The notes below the pieces were generated by a model that was not told where the DNA came from, ran no database searches, and saw nothing but the letters and a program-made list of their open reading frames with translations. Positions 18,681 to 27,946 of a stretch of 64,000 nt of DNA are shown piece by piece. Source of the stretch: JABCPO02 sp963542845 (GTDB lineage: Bacteria; Bacillota; Clostridia; TANB77; CAG-508); the NCBI GenBank assembly GCA_963542845.1, contig CAUTZA010000001.1:62001-126000 (forward strand), in the 5' to 3' direction. Within the stretch, counting starts at the first letter, position 1, and every line of letters starts with the position of its first letter. Position numbers and translations under genes: made by a program.

Positions 18681-19200
18681 TGATTGTGAAAATATAATAG
18701 AAAAATGTAATAGGTGTAGTATATCATGTAATCAAAAACCATTAATTGATAAACTTAGAAAAGCAGATATAATGTTTGTAGGGATATCTGCAAAGATGAA
18801 AGAAACAGAAGATGAAATACCACTATCAGAAAATACAAATAGTGGAAAATTAATTAAAATGATAGAAGAAAGATTATTAGAAGAAAATAGTAATATTTCA
18901 TGTTATAGGTCAAATATGGTAAAATGTGTACCATTAAATGAAAAATGTAAGATTAGATATCCAGATAGTTTAGAAATAGAAAATTGTATTGATAATCTTG
19001 TATATGAATTAAGTATAGTAAAACCTAAAGTAGTTGTACTTCTTGGTAGACTTGTTGAAAAACATTTAAAAAAGAAAATTAATGAGCTTGGATATAATAA
19101 TATAACAATATACCATCCATCATATATACATGTGTATAGGAAAAAAGAAATAGAAAAATATGTAGAAGAAAGTAGTAAAAATATATTAAAATATGTATAA
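18652..19200 (+). CDS. Uracil-DNA glycosylase superfamily protein
   Basis: 182 residues resembling the family 4/5 uracil-DNA glycosylase fold: MFVGISAKMKETEDE near residue 40 (motif 1 region), SGKLI, NMVKCVPLN in the middle and YHPSYIH near the end (motif 2 histidine). Paired cysteines near residues 21-25 (CNRCSISC) and at CYRSNMVKC could hold an iron-sulfur cluster as in family 4, but I cannot confirm this. It may excise uracil from DNA or be a divergent non-repair member. No clear binding site; translation is probably coupled to the overlapping radical SAM gene. Confidence 0.65.
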   Translation: MKRVIIVKNNDCENIIEKCNRCSISCNQKPLIDKLRKADIMFVGISAKMKETEDEIPLSENTNSGKLIKMIEERLLEENSNISCYRSNMVKCVPLNEKCKIRYPDSLEIENCIDNLVYELSIVKPKVVVLLGRLVEKHLKKKINELGYNNITIYHPSYIHVYRKKEIEKYVEESSKNILKYV

Positions 19201-19262
19201 CATTAAGGAATTATGATATAATCTAATATATTAATATTAAAATTTTAAAATAGGAGAAAAAT

Positions 19263-21071
19263 ATGTACAGAACACATAATTGTAATGAACTTAGAATAGG
19301 AAATGTAGGAGAAGAAGTAACAATAGCAGGATTTGTATCAAAGATAAGAAACTATGGAGGCCTTACCTTTATAGACATACGTGACCATTATGGTATAACA
19401 CAAGTAGTAATTCGTGATGAAAAACTAATAGAAAAATATAGTAAGGCTCCTGCAGAAAGTACAATTAGAGTAAAAGGAAAAGTTGTAGAAAGAGAAAATA
19501 AAAACCCTAATATACCAACAGGTGATATAGAAATAAACGGGGAAGAAATAGAAGTTTTAGGAAGAGCAAAAGTAAATCTACCATTTGAGATAAACAGTGA
19601 TTACAGAAATAACAAGGAAGACTTAAGATTACAATATAGGTTTTTAGATTTAAGAAATAGTGATATACATAAAAATATTGTACTTAGATCAAAAATAATG
19701 AAAGATGTAAGAAACTATATGGATAGTTTAGGATTTGTAGAAATACAAACACCAATATTTGCAAATTCATCACCAGAAGGAGCAAGAGACTATTTAGTAC
19801 CAAGTAGATTACATAAAGGTGAATTTTATGCATTACCACAAGCACCACAACAATTTAAACAATTACTTATGATGTCAGGTTTTGATAAATATTACCAAAT
19901 AGCACCATGTTTTAGAGATGAAGATCCTAGAGCAGATAGATCACCATGTGAATTTTACCAAATAGACTTTGAAATGAGTTTTGCAGAACAAGAAGATGTT
20001 TTAAAGGTTATAGAAGGGCTTCTTTATAATGTATTTACTAAAAACACAGATAAGAAAGTAGATAATGTAGGATTTAGAAGAATAAGCTATAGTGATTCTT
20101 TAGAATATTTTGGTATAGATAAGCCAGATTTAAGAAATGTACTTTTAAATGTAAATATATCAAAAGAAATGGAAGATATTAGAAAAGATACTACGATTAT
20201 AAGAGAAAATACATATGGTATTGTTATACCTAAAATACTTACAAGAAAAGAATATGATAAGATTGTAGAAGAAGTTAAAAAAGAAACAGAAGAACAGATA
20301 TATTATTACAAGGTACAAGATGGTGAAATATCTGGAGGTATATCTAAGTTTGTAACTGAAGACTTAAAAAATAGTATATTAGAAAAAAATGAAGAAGTTA
20401 AAGAAATAGTAGGAACTAAGGATTATATTGCAAAAGAAAGATTATTAGAATTTGATAATAATAATCATTCTGTGTTTATCATCACAAATAGTGTAAAAGA
20501 AAAGACAGAAAAAATAGCAGGTATAACAAGAATAAAACTAGGGCAAGAGCTAGATATAATAGAAAAAGATACATTTAGATTCTGCTTTATAGTAGATTTT
20601 CCAATGTATGAATTAAATGATGAAGGTAAAATAGACTTTGCACATAATCCATTTTCAATGCCACAAATATCAAAAGAAGATATAACAGAGGTAGATGCAC
20701 TAAGTATAAAAGCATACCAATATGATGCAGTATGTAATGGATTTGAGGTTACATCTGGAGCAGTTAGAAATTACGATATAGAAATGATGGAAAAAGTGTT
20801 TAAAATAGCAGGATATAGTAAAGAAGACCTGCAAGAAAAATTTAAAGCACTATATACGGCATTTGAATATGGAGCAATGCCACATGCAGGAGCGGCACCA
20901 GGACTTGATAGACTTGTTATGCTTTTAGCAGAAGAAACAAGTATAAGAGAAGTAATAGCATTTCCTAAGAATAAGAAAGCAAGAGATTTAATGGTAAATG
21001 CGCCATCAAAAATATCTGAAGAACAATTAAAAGAATTACATATAATGGTAATTGATGAAGAAGAAAAATAA
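19263..21071 (+). CDS. aspS: Aspartate-tRNA ligase
   Basis: Class II aminoacyl-tRNA synthetase charging tRNA-Asp (or also tRNA-Asn if non-discriminating), 602 residues. Domains in order: N-terminal OB-fold anticodon-binding domain, catalytic core with motif 2 CFRDEDPRADR, the bacterial-type GAD insertion (about residues 280-420), and motif 3 GLDRLVMLLA near the end. A tatgatataat -10-like element precedes a taggag site. No CGGN site despite its length. Confidence 0.97.
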   Translation: MYRTHNCNELRIGNVGEEVTIAGFVSKIRNYGGLTFIDIRDHYGITQVVIRDEKLIEKYSKAPAESTIRVKGKVVERENKNPNIPTGDIEINGEEIEVLGRAKVNLPFEINSDYRNNKEDLRLQYRFLDLRNSDIHKNIVLRSKIMKDVRNYMDSLGFVEIQTPIFANSSPEGARDYLVPSRLHKGEFYALPQAPQQFKQLLMMSGFDKYYQIAPCFRDEDPRADRSPCEFYQIDFEMSFAEQEDVLKVIEGLLYNVFTKNTDKKVDNVGFRRISYSDSLEYFGIDKPDLRNVLLNVNISKEMEDIRKDTTIIRENTYGIVIPKILTRKEYDKIVEEVKKETEEQIYYYKVQDGEISGGISKFVTEDLKNSILEKNEEVKEIVGTKDYIAKERLLEFDNNNHSVFIITNSVKEKTEKIAGITRIKLGQELDIIEKDTFRFCFIVDFPMYELNDEGKIDFAHNPFSMPQISKEDITEVDALSIKAYQYDAVCNGFEVTSGAVRNYDIEMMEKVFKIAGYSKEDLQEKFKALYTAFEYGAMPHAGAAPGLDRLVMLLAEETSIREVIAFPKNKKARDLMVNAPSKISEEQLKELHIMVIDEEEK

Positions 21072-21073
21072 TT

Positions 21074-21647
21074 ATGAAAAAAAGAATAGAAATAGAAGCA
21101 AAATTTGAACTCTTAAATGTTAAAGAATTATTTAAAATATTAGAAGAATTAGAGAAAGATAATAATGCTAAACTGGTGGAAAAAGATGAAATCCAAAAAG
21201 ATACATATTTTACACCAAATGATAGGAATTTTTTAGATAAAAGACCAGTTGCAGAATGGTTACGAACAAGAGAAGAAAATGGAAAATACAGTATTACATA
21301 CAAGAATTGGGCAAAAGAAGATGGAGAAAATGCTAAATTTAAATGTAGAGAAGTTGAAACAAATGTAGATGATATAGAGGCTATAAGAGAAATTTTTGAT
21401 GTATTAAAAGTAAGAGAGCTTGTAGTTGTAGAAAAAACAAGAACATCATATTTGTACAAAGATATAATAATATCTATAGATATTATAGAAAAGCTTCGGA
21501 AGTTTTGTGGAATTAGAATTTAAAACAAATATATATGAAGATGAAGAAAAAGCATTTGAATATATAATGAAAATAGTAGAAGAACTTAATATTAAAATAG
21601 GTAAGCAAATATTTAAAGGATATCCAGGATTAATGCTTGGATTATAA
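21074..21647 (+). CDS. CYTH-domain protein (CyaB-like class IV cyclase / triphosphatase family), one CGGA site
   Basis: 190 residues after joining. It begins MKKRIEIEAKFEL, with the ExExK signature of the CYTH superfamily, and has WLRTREENGKYSITYK in the middle. The break at CTT CGG AAG (C at 21497 skipped) yields IEKLGSFVELEFK; a Gly-x-Phe-x-Glu-x-Glu strand is the conserved C-terminal metal-binding motif of these tunnel enzymes. Members hydrolyse triphosphates or make cyclic AMP; the substrate cannot be told. It starts 2 bases after the aspS stop codon. Confidence 0.8.
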
Positions 21648-21681
21648 TAAGACAAAAGAAAAAAGAGAATAAAGGAATGAT

Positions 21682-23667
21682 ATGGAAGAACTAATTGAAA
21701 GTATATTAGATTATGTAAGAGCAGATTATACAGATTATGCAATAATGATAAATGGTGAATGGGGAAGCCGGAAAAACACATTTCTGGAATAATAAGGTTA
21801 AGGAAAGAATAGAAAGTTTAACATTAAACGGTAAAAGATATACAACAATATATATGTCACTATATGGTATATCAGATTTAGAAGAAATATCTAAAAAGAT
21901 ATTTTTAGAAACAACGCAACTTATGGATAAATCATTAAAGAAGTTTATGAAAGAAAATGATGTTACTAAAATACCAGAATATGCTAAAACAAGTATGGAT
22001 ATGGCAAGTATATTTGGACTTAAACAAGGTGGGGACAAGATAGATTATGGTAGTTTTTTTAGCACAGATGATAAGGTACTTTGCTTTGACGATCTAGAAA
22101 GAGCAAATGTAGATGTTATAGACATACTTCGGATATATAAACAAGTTTGTAGAACATGACTATATAAAAACAATAATAATATGTAATGAAAAAGAATTAT
22201 CTACTAAACTTAAAAATACAAATGTAGAAATGAAGACATTTATCTCAACATATATCTTAGATAAACAAGGAGAACTTTTAGAATCTGGAAAAGATGAAAA
22301 GCCTTTAGTGGAAAAAATTAAAGATAAAACTGAAATGGTTTTTGATAAGGTAAATGATTATGAAAGAATCAAAGAAAAACTTATTGGAGAAACATTTGAA
22401 TATGCACCACAGTTTAACTATATTATAAATGGGATATTGTTAAGATATGAAAATAATAAAGATCTTATACGATTTTTAAGAGGAAATACAGGTATTATTA
22501 CAAATACATTTATGAAAAGTGGAACAAGGAATTTAAGAATATTAAAACATGCACTTAATGACTTTGAAAAAATATATAATACAGTAAATATGGCATATCC
22601 TGATACAAGTTTTAGAGTACTTCAAACAATGCTAATATTTACTATAGCAGTATCTTTTGAAATAAAAGCAGGGAAGATTATAAAATATAAGTTTGAAGGG
22701 ATACAAAATAATGAAGAATATAGAAAAATACTTGTATCATCAAGAGTTCTTGCAGATAATAAACAATTCTATATAAAAGAATTTGATAGCAATTATTACT
22801 ATAATTTTAAATCAGAATATCGTTTCTTTAAGTTCATAGAAATGTATGTAAGAACAAGAATCTTTGATATGAAAATATTTAAAAGAGATATGGAAGATAT
22901 AATATCTACAATAGACACTAAAAAACTTCCAGGATATAAGAGATTACTTACTGAAGAATACTGGAAAATATCTGATGATGAATTTCCAAAGATTATAGAT
23001 GAAATAATAGAAGATATAGAAAATCGGAAAATTAGAATTAGTTGATATTATAAAAATATTCGCATATTTTGTATATTTTAAACAAAAAGAACTAATAGAT
23101 AAAGATATAACACAAGTAAAAGAAAAGTTTTTAAAAGGTATGAATAAGTCGGTATTACACTCTAAATATTGTAAAAATGTACAAGAAGAAATTAGTAATT
23201 TAGGAATAGAAATATCAAATGACTTTAGAATAGCAATGGAAGAGTTAATAGACTATTTTACTAAATTAAATGATTTAATATATGAAAAAGAAATGAAAAG
23301 ACTTTCTGAAAATGTATTTAGAAATATACCAATGAAGATGGAACTTTTCTATGATATGTTTGAAAAAGAATGTATGGATATACCAATCTTTAAATATTAT
23401 GAACCACTTCAAATGTTCCAAAGAATTACAAATGCAAGTAATGAAGATATAATAACAATTGGAGATAAACTTGTAGAAAGAGCAAGAAAGAACAAACAAA
23501 CACTATATGTTGAAAAAGAGTTTATGGAAAAATTAATTAAACTTTTAAAAACAAGTATAGCTAACAAGAAGAACAAGATTAAGACAGTTATGATTGAAAG
23601 CTTTATACAAAGAATAGTGGATATAATAGAAATGTATGAAGAAACTAGAAAAATACAAGAAATATAG
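21682..23667 (+). CDS. KAP-family P-loop ATPase, three CGGA sites
   Basis: 660 residues after joining. The Walker A motif GEWGSGKT (residues 25-32) is restored by skipping the C at 21769 (AGC CGG AAA). The Walker B region CFDDLERAN is followed by IDILGYINKFVEHD, restored by skipping the C at 22130. The third skip (23025, AAT CGG AAA) gives ENGKLELVDIIK and joins the helical C-terminal third. KAP ATPases are often membrane-linked or take part in phage-defence-like systems, but here no transmembrane pair is evident and no defence partner is nearby. Function unknown. Three separate frame breaks in a coherent protein are strong evidence for the decoding rule. Confidence 0.85.
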
Positions 23668-23675
23668 CAAAAAGC

Positions 23676-23704
23676 TTGCAAAATATTAAAAAGTAGTGTA
23701 TAAT
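23676..23704 (+). promoter_or_regulatory. Promoter for the small coiled-coil genes
   Basis: TTGCAA, a 17-base spacer and TATAAT just after the KAP gene and 63 bases before the TTG start of the next small gene. Confidence 0.6.
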
Positions 23705-23766
23705 TTAATTATGTTAACAAAAAAACTAATTTTGGCAGTAAATACTGCAGAAAGGATGGTGACATT

Positions 23767-23916
23767 TTGACAAAGCAACAAATATTGGGAGATTTAGGGA
23801 AAGAATTGAAAAAAGTTCAGAAAGAACTTTATAGATATGTTGAAGAGCCTCCGTATTTAAAGAGGCAATTAGCAGAATTAGAGATGAAAGTAGAAAAAAG
23901 ATTAAATCAAAAATAA
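23767..23916 (+). CDS. Small hypothetical protein
   Basis: A 49-residue frame starting at TTG, with aaggatggtgac upstream and a good promoter. It contains helical charged sequence (LGKELKKVQKEL, then RQLAELEMKVEKRL). It is followed 16 bases later by another small helical protein. No family recognised; conservation in relatives would decide whether it is real. Confidence 0.45.
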   Translation: MTKQQILGDLGKELKKVQKELYRYVEEPPYLKRQLAELEMKVEKRLNQK

Positions 23917-23932
23917 TAGGAGTTGAGGACGA

Positions 23933-24157
23933 ATGTTAAGTCAAAAAGAAAGAGAACATAATGCTTTACTAAAAGCAAATGCAGTATTGAAAAAAGAAAT
24001 AGAAAATAAGATGGCAAGAAAAAATTTGTTATTGAAAAGTAGAATAATAACACCATCAATATCTAAAGAATTAGATGAATTAAATATAATACTGGACAAA
24101 AAAACGAAACAATTAAGAAAAAATATTAAAAAAATAGAAAGTTTTGCTCGGGTATAA
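23933..24157 (+). CDS. Small coiled-coil protein, CGG codon near the end
   Basis: 74 residues, strongly helical and charged (KANAVLKKEIENKMARK, ELDELNIILDKKTKQLRK). No family recognised. The frame ends GCT CGG GTA TAA. If the C at 24147 were skipped the next codon would be GGG, and the new frame soon meets another in-frame CGG (ATC CGG AAA) and then runs through the terminator hairpin, so the unshifted end is more likely. This would be the only CGGG context in the window. Confidence 0.55.
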   Translation: MLSQKEREHNALLKANAVLKKEIENKMARKNLLLKSRIITPSISKELDELNIILDKKTKQLRKNIKKIESFARV

Positions 24158-24169
24158 GATCCGGAAAAA

Positions 24170-24198
24170 GGACCAACAATAAAAGTTGGTTCTTTTTT
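24170..24198 (+). terminator. Rho-independent terminator
   Basis: ggaccaac pairs with gttggttc (eight pairs, one G-U) across a seven-base loop and is followed by six T residues. Confidence 0.8.
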
Positions 24199-24225
24199 AT
24201 ATTATCATTACAAGATTTGAAATAA

Positions 24226-24254
24226 CTGCAAAAAATAAAAAAGTATGGTATAAT
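24226..24254 (+). promoter_or_regulatory. Promoter for the sortase gene
   Basis: CTGCAA, a 17-base spacer and TATAAT, 57 bases before the chosen sortase start. Similar in form to the promoter at 23676. Confidence 0.5.
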
Positions 24255-24311
24255 AAGGAATGTAATATTATATATGAATATAAATAATAAGAAATGAGAG
24301 GAAATAAAAGT

Positions 24312-25007
24312 ATGTATGATGAAATAGATGAAAAAAAGGAAAAAAGGAATAGTATAATACTAACAGTAATGATAATAATAACAATATTGCTAATATTAGT
24401 AACAATAGGATTTTTTATTATATCAAAGGTGAATGATGATATAGCAGAAAAAAATGCACAAGATATTGTTAATGAATTTGATAAGAAAAAATTAGATTTG
24501 GGTAAACAAAAAAATGAATTAAATAATGTATCAGCACCTATATCAATAGGAGGTACAACAGAAAATACACAAGTACAAGGTAAATCAACAAGGGTTAAAA
24601 TGGAAAATTATGATGTTGTAGGAACTGTAAGAATACCTAAAACTAAAGTTTCATATCCAATATTATTCCCACTTAGCAAACGTTCTTTAGAAATAGCAAC
24701 AGCAATGTTAGATACTCAAAATGGGATAAATGAACCAGGAAATACAACAATACTTGGACATAATTACAGAAGCAACCTATTTTTCTCAAAGAACCACACA
24801 TTAAAAGTTGGAGATAAGATATATATAAAGGATAATACAGGAAGAGAAGTAGAATATACAATATATAGAGGATTTAGTGCAAATCCTAATGATGCTACAT
24901 ATATGAGAAGAGATACAAAAGGTGAAACAGAAGTATCATTATCTACATGTAGTGATGATTCACAAAAAAGATATGTTGTATTAGCAAGAAAAACATCAAA
25001 AAATTAG
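24312..25007 (+). CDS. Sortase family transpeptidase
   Basis: Membrane-bound cysteine transpeptidase that anchors surface proteins or links pilin-like proteins; 231 residues from the ATG that has gagagga upstream (an ATG six codons earlier lacks a site). A cytoplasmic charged N-terminus precedes a helix IILTVMIIITILLILVTIGFF, then a linker and the sortase barrel. The catalytic residues are visible: His in TTILGHNYRSN, Cys in LSTCSDD and Arg in KRYVVLARK. I see no LPxTG-type signal in the prepilin-LRR proteins of this window, so its substrates are probably elsewhere. Confidence 0.88.
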   Translation: MYDEIDEKKEKRNSIILTVMIIITILLILVTIGFFIISKVNDDIAEKNAQDIVNEFDKKKLDLGKQKNELNNVSAPISIGGTTENTQVQGKSTRVKMENYDVVGTVRIPKTKVSYPILFPLSKRSLEIATAMLDTQNGINEPGNTTILGHNYRSNLFFSKNHTLKVGDKIYIKDNTGREVEYTIYRGFSANPNDATYMRRDTKGETEVSLSTCSDDSQKRYVVLARKTSKN

Positions 25008-25035
25008 AAAAAATAATAGATTTGAAAAATATTAT

Positions 25036-25090
25036 ACATTAATATATACTAAAAAATACTACTATTTCAGTATTTTAGTATTATTAATGT
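25036..25090 (+). repeat. Long imperfect inverted repeat after the sortase gene
   Basis: attaatatatactaaaa and its near-complement ttttagtattattaatg flank a small loop, giving a hairpin of roughly 20 pairs with minor bulges. No long T tract follows, so it may be a weak or bidirectional terminator or an mRNA-stabilising structure. Confidence 0.45.
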
Positions 25091-25121
25091 ATATTTATTA
25101 TTATGATAATTAGGAGGAAAA

Positions 25122-26124
25122 ATGGAAATATTATATATAGTTTTAGCAATAATTATATTATTAATAGTTTTTGTTATTACATATAATATATGGGATAATA
25201 GAAGAATAAAAGTTACAAAGATCATAAAAGAAATTAAAATAAAAGATGATAAGGGAGTATGTGGTGAATTAACAATATGTCATATATCAGATTTTCATGA
25301 TTGTAATACATACGGTAAAGATGATAAAATTATAAGAATATTAGAAAAAAATAAGCCAAATTTAATTTTCTGTACGGGTGATTTTATGGATTTTAGAAAA
25401 AATAATTTAGAATTAAGTATATCATTTATAAGAAAGCTTGCTAATATCATAGACTCAGATAAGATATATTATGTTTCAGGAAATCATGAAGCAAGAATGA
25501 AAATGTGTAGTGATAAAAAGAAAAATGAAATGATTAAAAAATTTTGGGAAGAATTAGAGAAATTAGGAATACATCATTTAAGAGATGAGAAAGATGAAAT
25601 AGAAATAAATGGTGTAAAATTAAGAATAATGGGAGTTAGAGACTTTCAGGAAGATTATCCTAAATATATACAAAAAGGAACAAAATATGAACATCTAATA
25701 GGAAATGATAAAAGACCTCTTCTAATAATAATGCTTGCAAAAGATAGATATAGAGAATTAAATGCTAAGATTTTAAAAGAATCTTTAAGAAAAATAGAAA
25801 ATCCAAAAGACGAAAATATAGTATTGTTATTATCACATAGACCAGAATTTGTTCCAGAATATGGTGAAGAACGGAAATATAGATTTTGTATTTACAGGCC
25901 ATGCACACGGTGGACAATTTAGAATTCCAATTTTAAATATAGGATTAATGTCTCCAAGCCAGGGGCTATTTCCTAAATATACTAGTGGTATAAAATATGC
26001 AAAATCATCAGAAAAAGGAAAAACGGGAGTCATAATTTCAAGAGGTATAGGAAATACAACAGTACCATATAGGATATTTAATCCAAGTGAAATTATATAT
26101 TTTAAATTAAAGGTAAAAAAATAG
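25122..26124 (+). CDS. Membrane-anchored metallophosphoesterase (YkuE-like), one CGGA site
   Basis: 333 residues after joining. An N-terminal hydrophobic helix (LYIVLAIIILLIVFVITY) is followed by the calcineurin-like metal motifs in order: ISDFHD, CTGDFMD, SGNHEAR, LLSHRPE and GHAHGGQ. The break is GAA CGG AAA (C at 25872 skipped), giving GNIDFVFTGHAHGG, which restores the last metal-binding motif; the glycine is not itself a ligand. The family includes phosphoesterases acting at the cell surface; the substrate is unknown. Confidence 0.85.
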
Positions 26125-26131
26125 GAGAAAG

Positions 26132-27173
26132 ATGGATAAAAAAAGTATAAAATCATTTAAATATGATGATTTAGAAAAAGAAGTAATAGAAAATTTAAAT
26201 GAAAAGAAATATAGAGCAAAACAAATATATGAATGGTTATATAGGAAAAAAGCACAGAAATTTGAAGAAATGACAAACCTTTCTAAAGAACTTATAGCAA
26301 AACTTAATGAAAATTATTATATTGATAATTTAGAAATATTAAAAAAGCAAGTATCTGTAGATGGTACAAAAAAATATTTAATAAAACTTCCAACAGGTGG
26401 AGCAATAGAATCAGTTCTTATGAGTTATAATCATCGGATATACAATATGTGTATCAACACAAAAAGGTTGTAAGATGGGATGTGAATTTTGTGCATCAAC
26501 TAAAACAAAGTTTGATGGAAATCTTACTACAGGAGAAATTATTTCACAAATACAAGTATTAGAAAAAGAAGAAAATATTAGAATATCAAATGTTGTATTT
26601 ATGGGAATTGGAGAACCTCTTGATAATTTTGAAAATGTTGTAAATGCACTTATGATTATGAATGATCCATTTCGGACTAAATATTGGAGCAAGACATATT
26701 AGTATATCAACATGTGGAATTGCAGATAAGATAAGAGAACTTGCAAAACTTAAGTTTTCATGTACACTATCAGTATCACTTCATTATACAGATGATGAGA
26801 CAAGAAGCAAAATAATGCCGGTAAATAGGAAATATAATATACAGGAGCTGTTATCTGCTTGTAAGTATTATGAAGAAGAAACAGGTAAAAGAATATCTTT
26901 TGAATATGCCCTTATAAAAGGTTTAAATGATAGTATAAAAGATGCAGAAAGATTAGTTGGACTAATTAGGAATATAAAATCACATGTAAACCTAATACCA
27001 ATAAACGAGATAGAAGAAAGAACATTTAGAAAGACAAGTAACGAAAATGTAATTAAATTTAGGGATTATTTAAATGACCATGGAATAGTTGCAACAATAA
27101 GAAGAAAGCTTCGGAGAAGATATAGATGCAGCTTGCCGGACAACTTAGAAAAAAGAATATTGATAAAATATAA
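26132..27173 (+). CDS. rlmN: RlmN, dual-specificity RNA methyltransferase, four CGGA sites
   Basis: Radical SAM enzyme that methylates C2 of A2503 in 23S rRNA and A37 of some tRNAs; 345 residues after joining. Sites: CAT CGG ATA (C 26435) giving NHGYTICVSTQKGCKMGCEFC with the CxxxCxxC cluster motif; TTT CGG ACT (C 26673) giving GLNIGARHISISTCG; CTT CGG AGA (C 27112) giving RRKLGEDIDAAC; TGC CGG ACA (C 27137) giving AACGQL. The last recovers the catalytic cysteine context and the family-typical end. All four glycines are at positions conserved in RlmN. The stop is TAA after KNIDKI. Confidence 0.96.
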
Positions 27174-27212
27174 TAAATATATTATTATATAAGGGAATAT
27201 AAGAAGGGAAAT

Positions 27213-27939
27213 ATGGAAGTATTTGCAAATTCAGAAATAGGTAAAGTTAGAAGTATCAATGAAGATACATATTATATAGCAGATGATGATATAGGGATAG
27301 AGATATACATTGTTTCAGATGGTATGGGAGGATATAACGGAGGAGAAATCGCAAGCAGGCTTCGGAACAGCTGCAGCTAAAAGTTATATCCTAAATAACT
27401 ATGAAATAACATTTAATAATAAGGAAGATATTCAAAAGCTTGTAAATGGAGCAATAGAGTATGCAAACATGATTGTATATGAAAAATCTAAAGAAGATGA
27501 AAAGTACAAATACATGGGAGCAACACTAGAAATCTTACTTATAATCAATGATGATATATATATAGGACATGCAGGAGATAGCAGAATATATAGACTTAGA
27601 AAAGGTGTTTTGAAAAAAATAACAAAAGATCATAGCTATATAGAAAATTTAATAGAAGATGGTAAGATAACAAGGGAAGAGGCACTAAAACATCCAGATA
27701 AAAACATGGTAACAAAAGGTATTGGTAATTCTAAGCTTGTAGAACCAGATGTTATACACAAAAAGTTTAAAGATGGGGATACAATCCTTATGTGTACAGA
27801 TGGACTTACAAACATGGTTTCAGAAGAAAGAATACAAGAAATTCTTCAAGAAGAAGGGGATGTTTCTAAAAAATTAACTGATGAAGCTAATAAAAATGGA
27901 GGAATGGACAATATAACAGTTGTTGTTATAAGGAAATAG
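27213..27939 (+). CDS. prpC: PP2C-type Ser/Thr protein phosphatase, one CGGA site
   Basis: Dephosphorylates targets of the adjacent kinase; 241 residues after joining. It starts MEVFANSEIGKVRSINEDTYY and carries the PP2C metal motifs VSDGMGGYNGGE, GHAGDSRIYRLR, CTDGLTNM and GGMDNITVVVI. The break at CTT CGG AAC (C 27363 skipped) gives IASRLGTAAAKSYI directly after the first metal motif. It is followed 7 bases later by the PASTA kinase gene, the usual prpC-prkC pair, after rlmN as in many Firmicutes. Confidence 0.93.
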
Positions 27940-27946
27940 GAGAAAT

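Noticed and set aside
21682..23667. KAP ATPase as part of an antiphage defence island
   Set aside because: The neighbours are housekeeping or small unknown genes; no nuclease, methylase or other defence partner is present.
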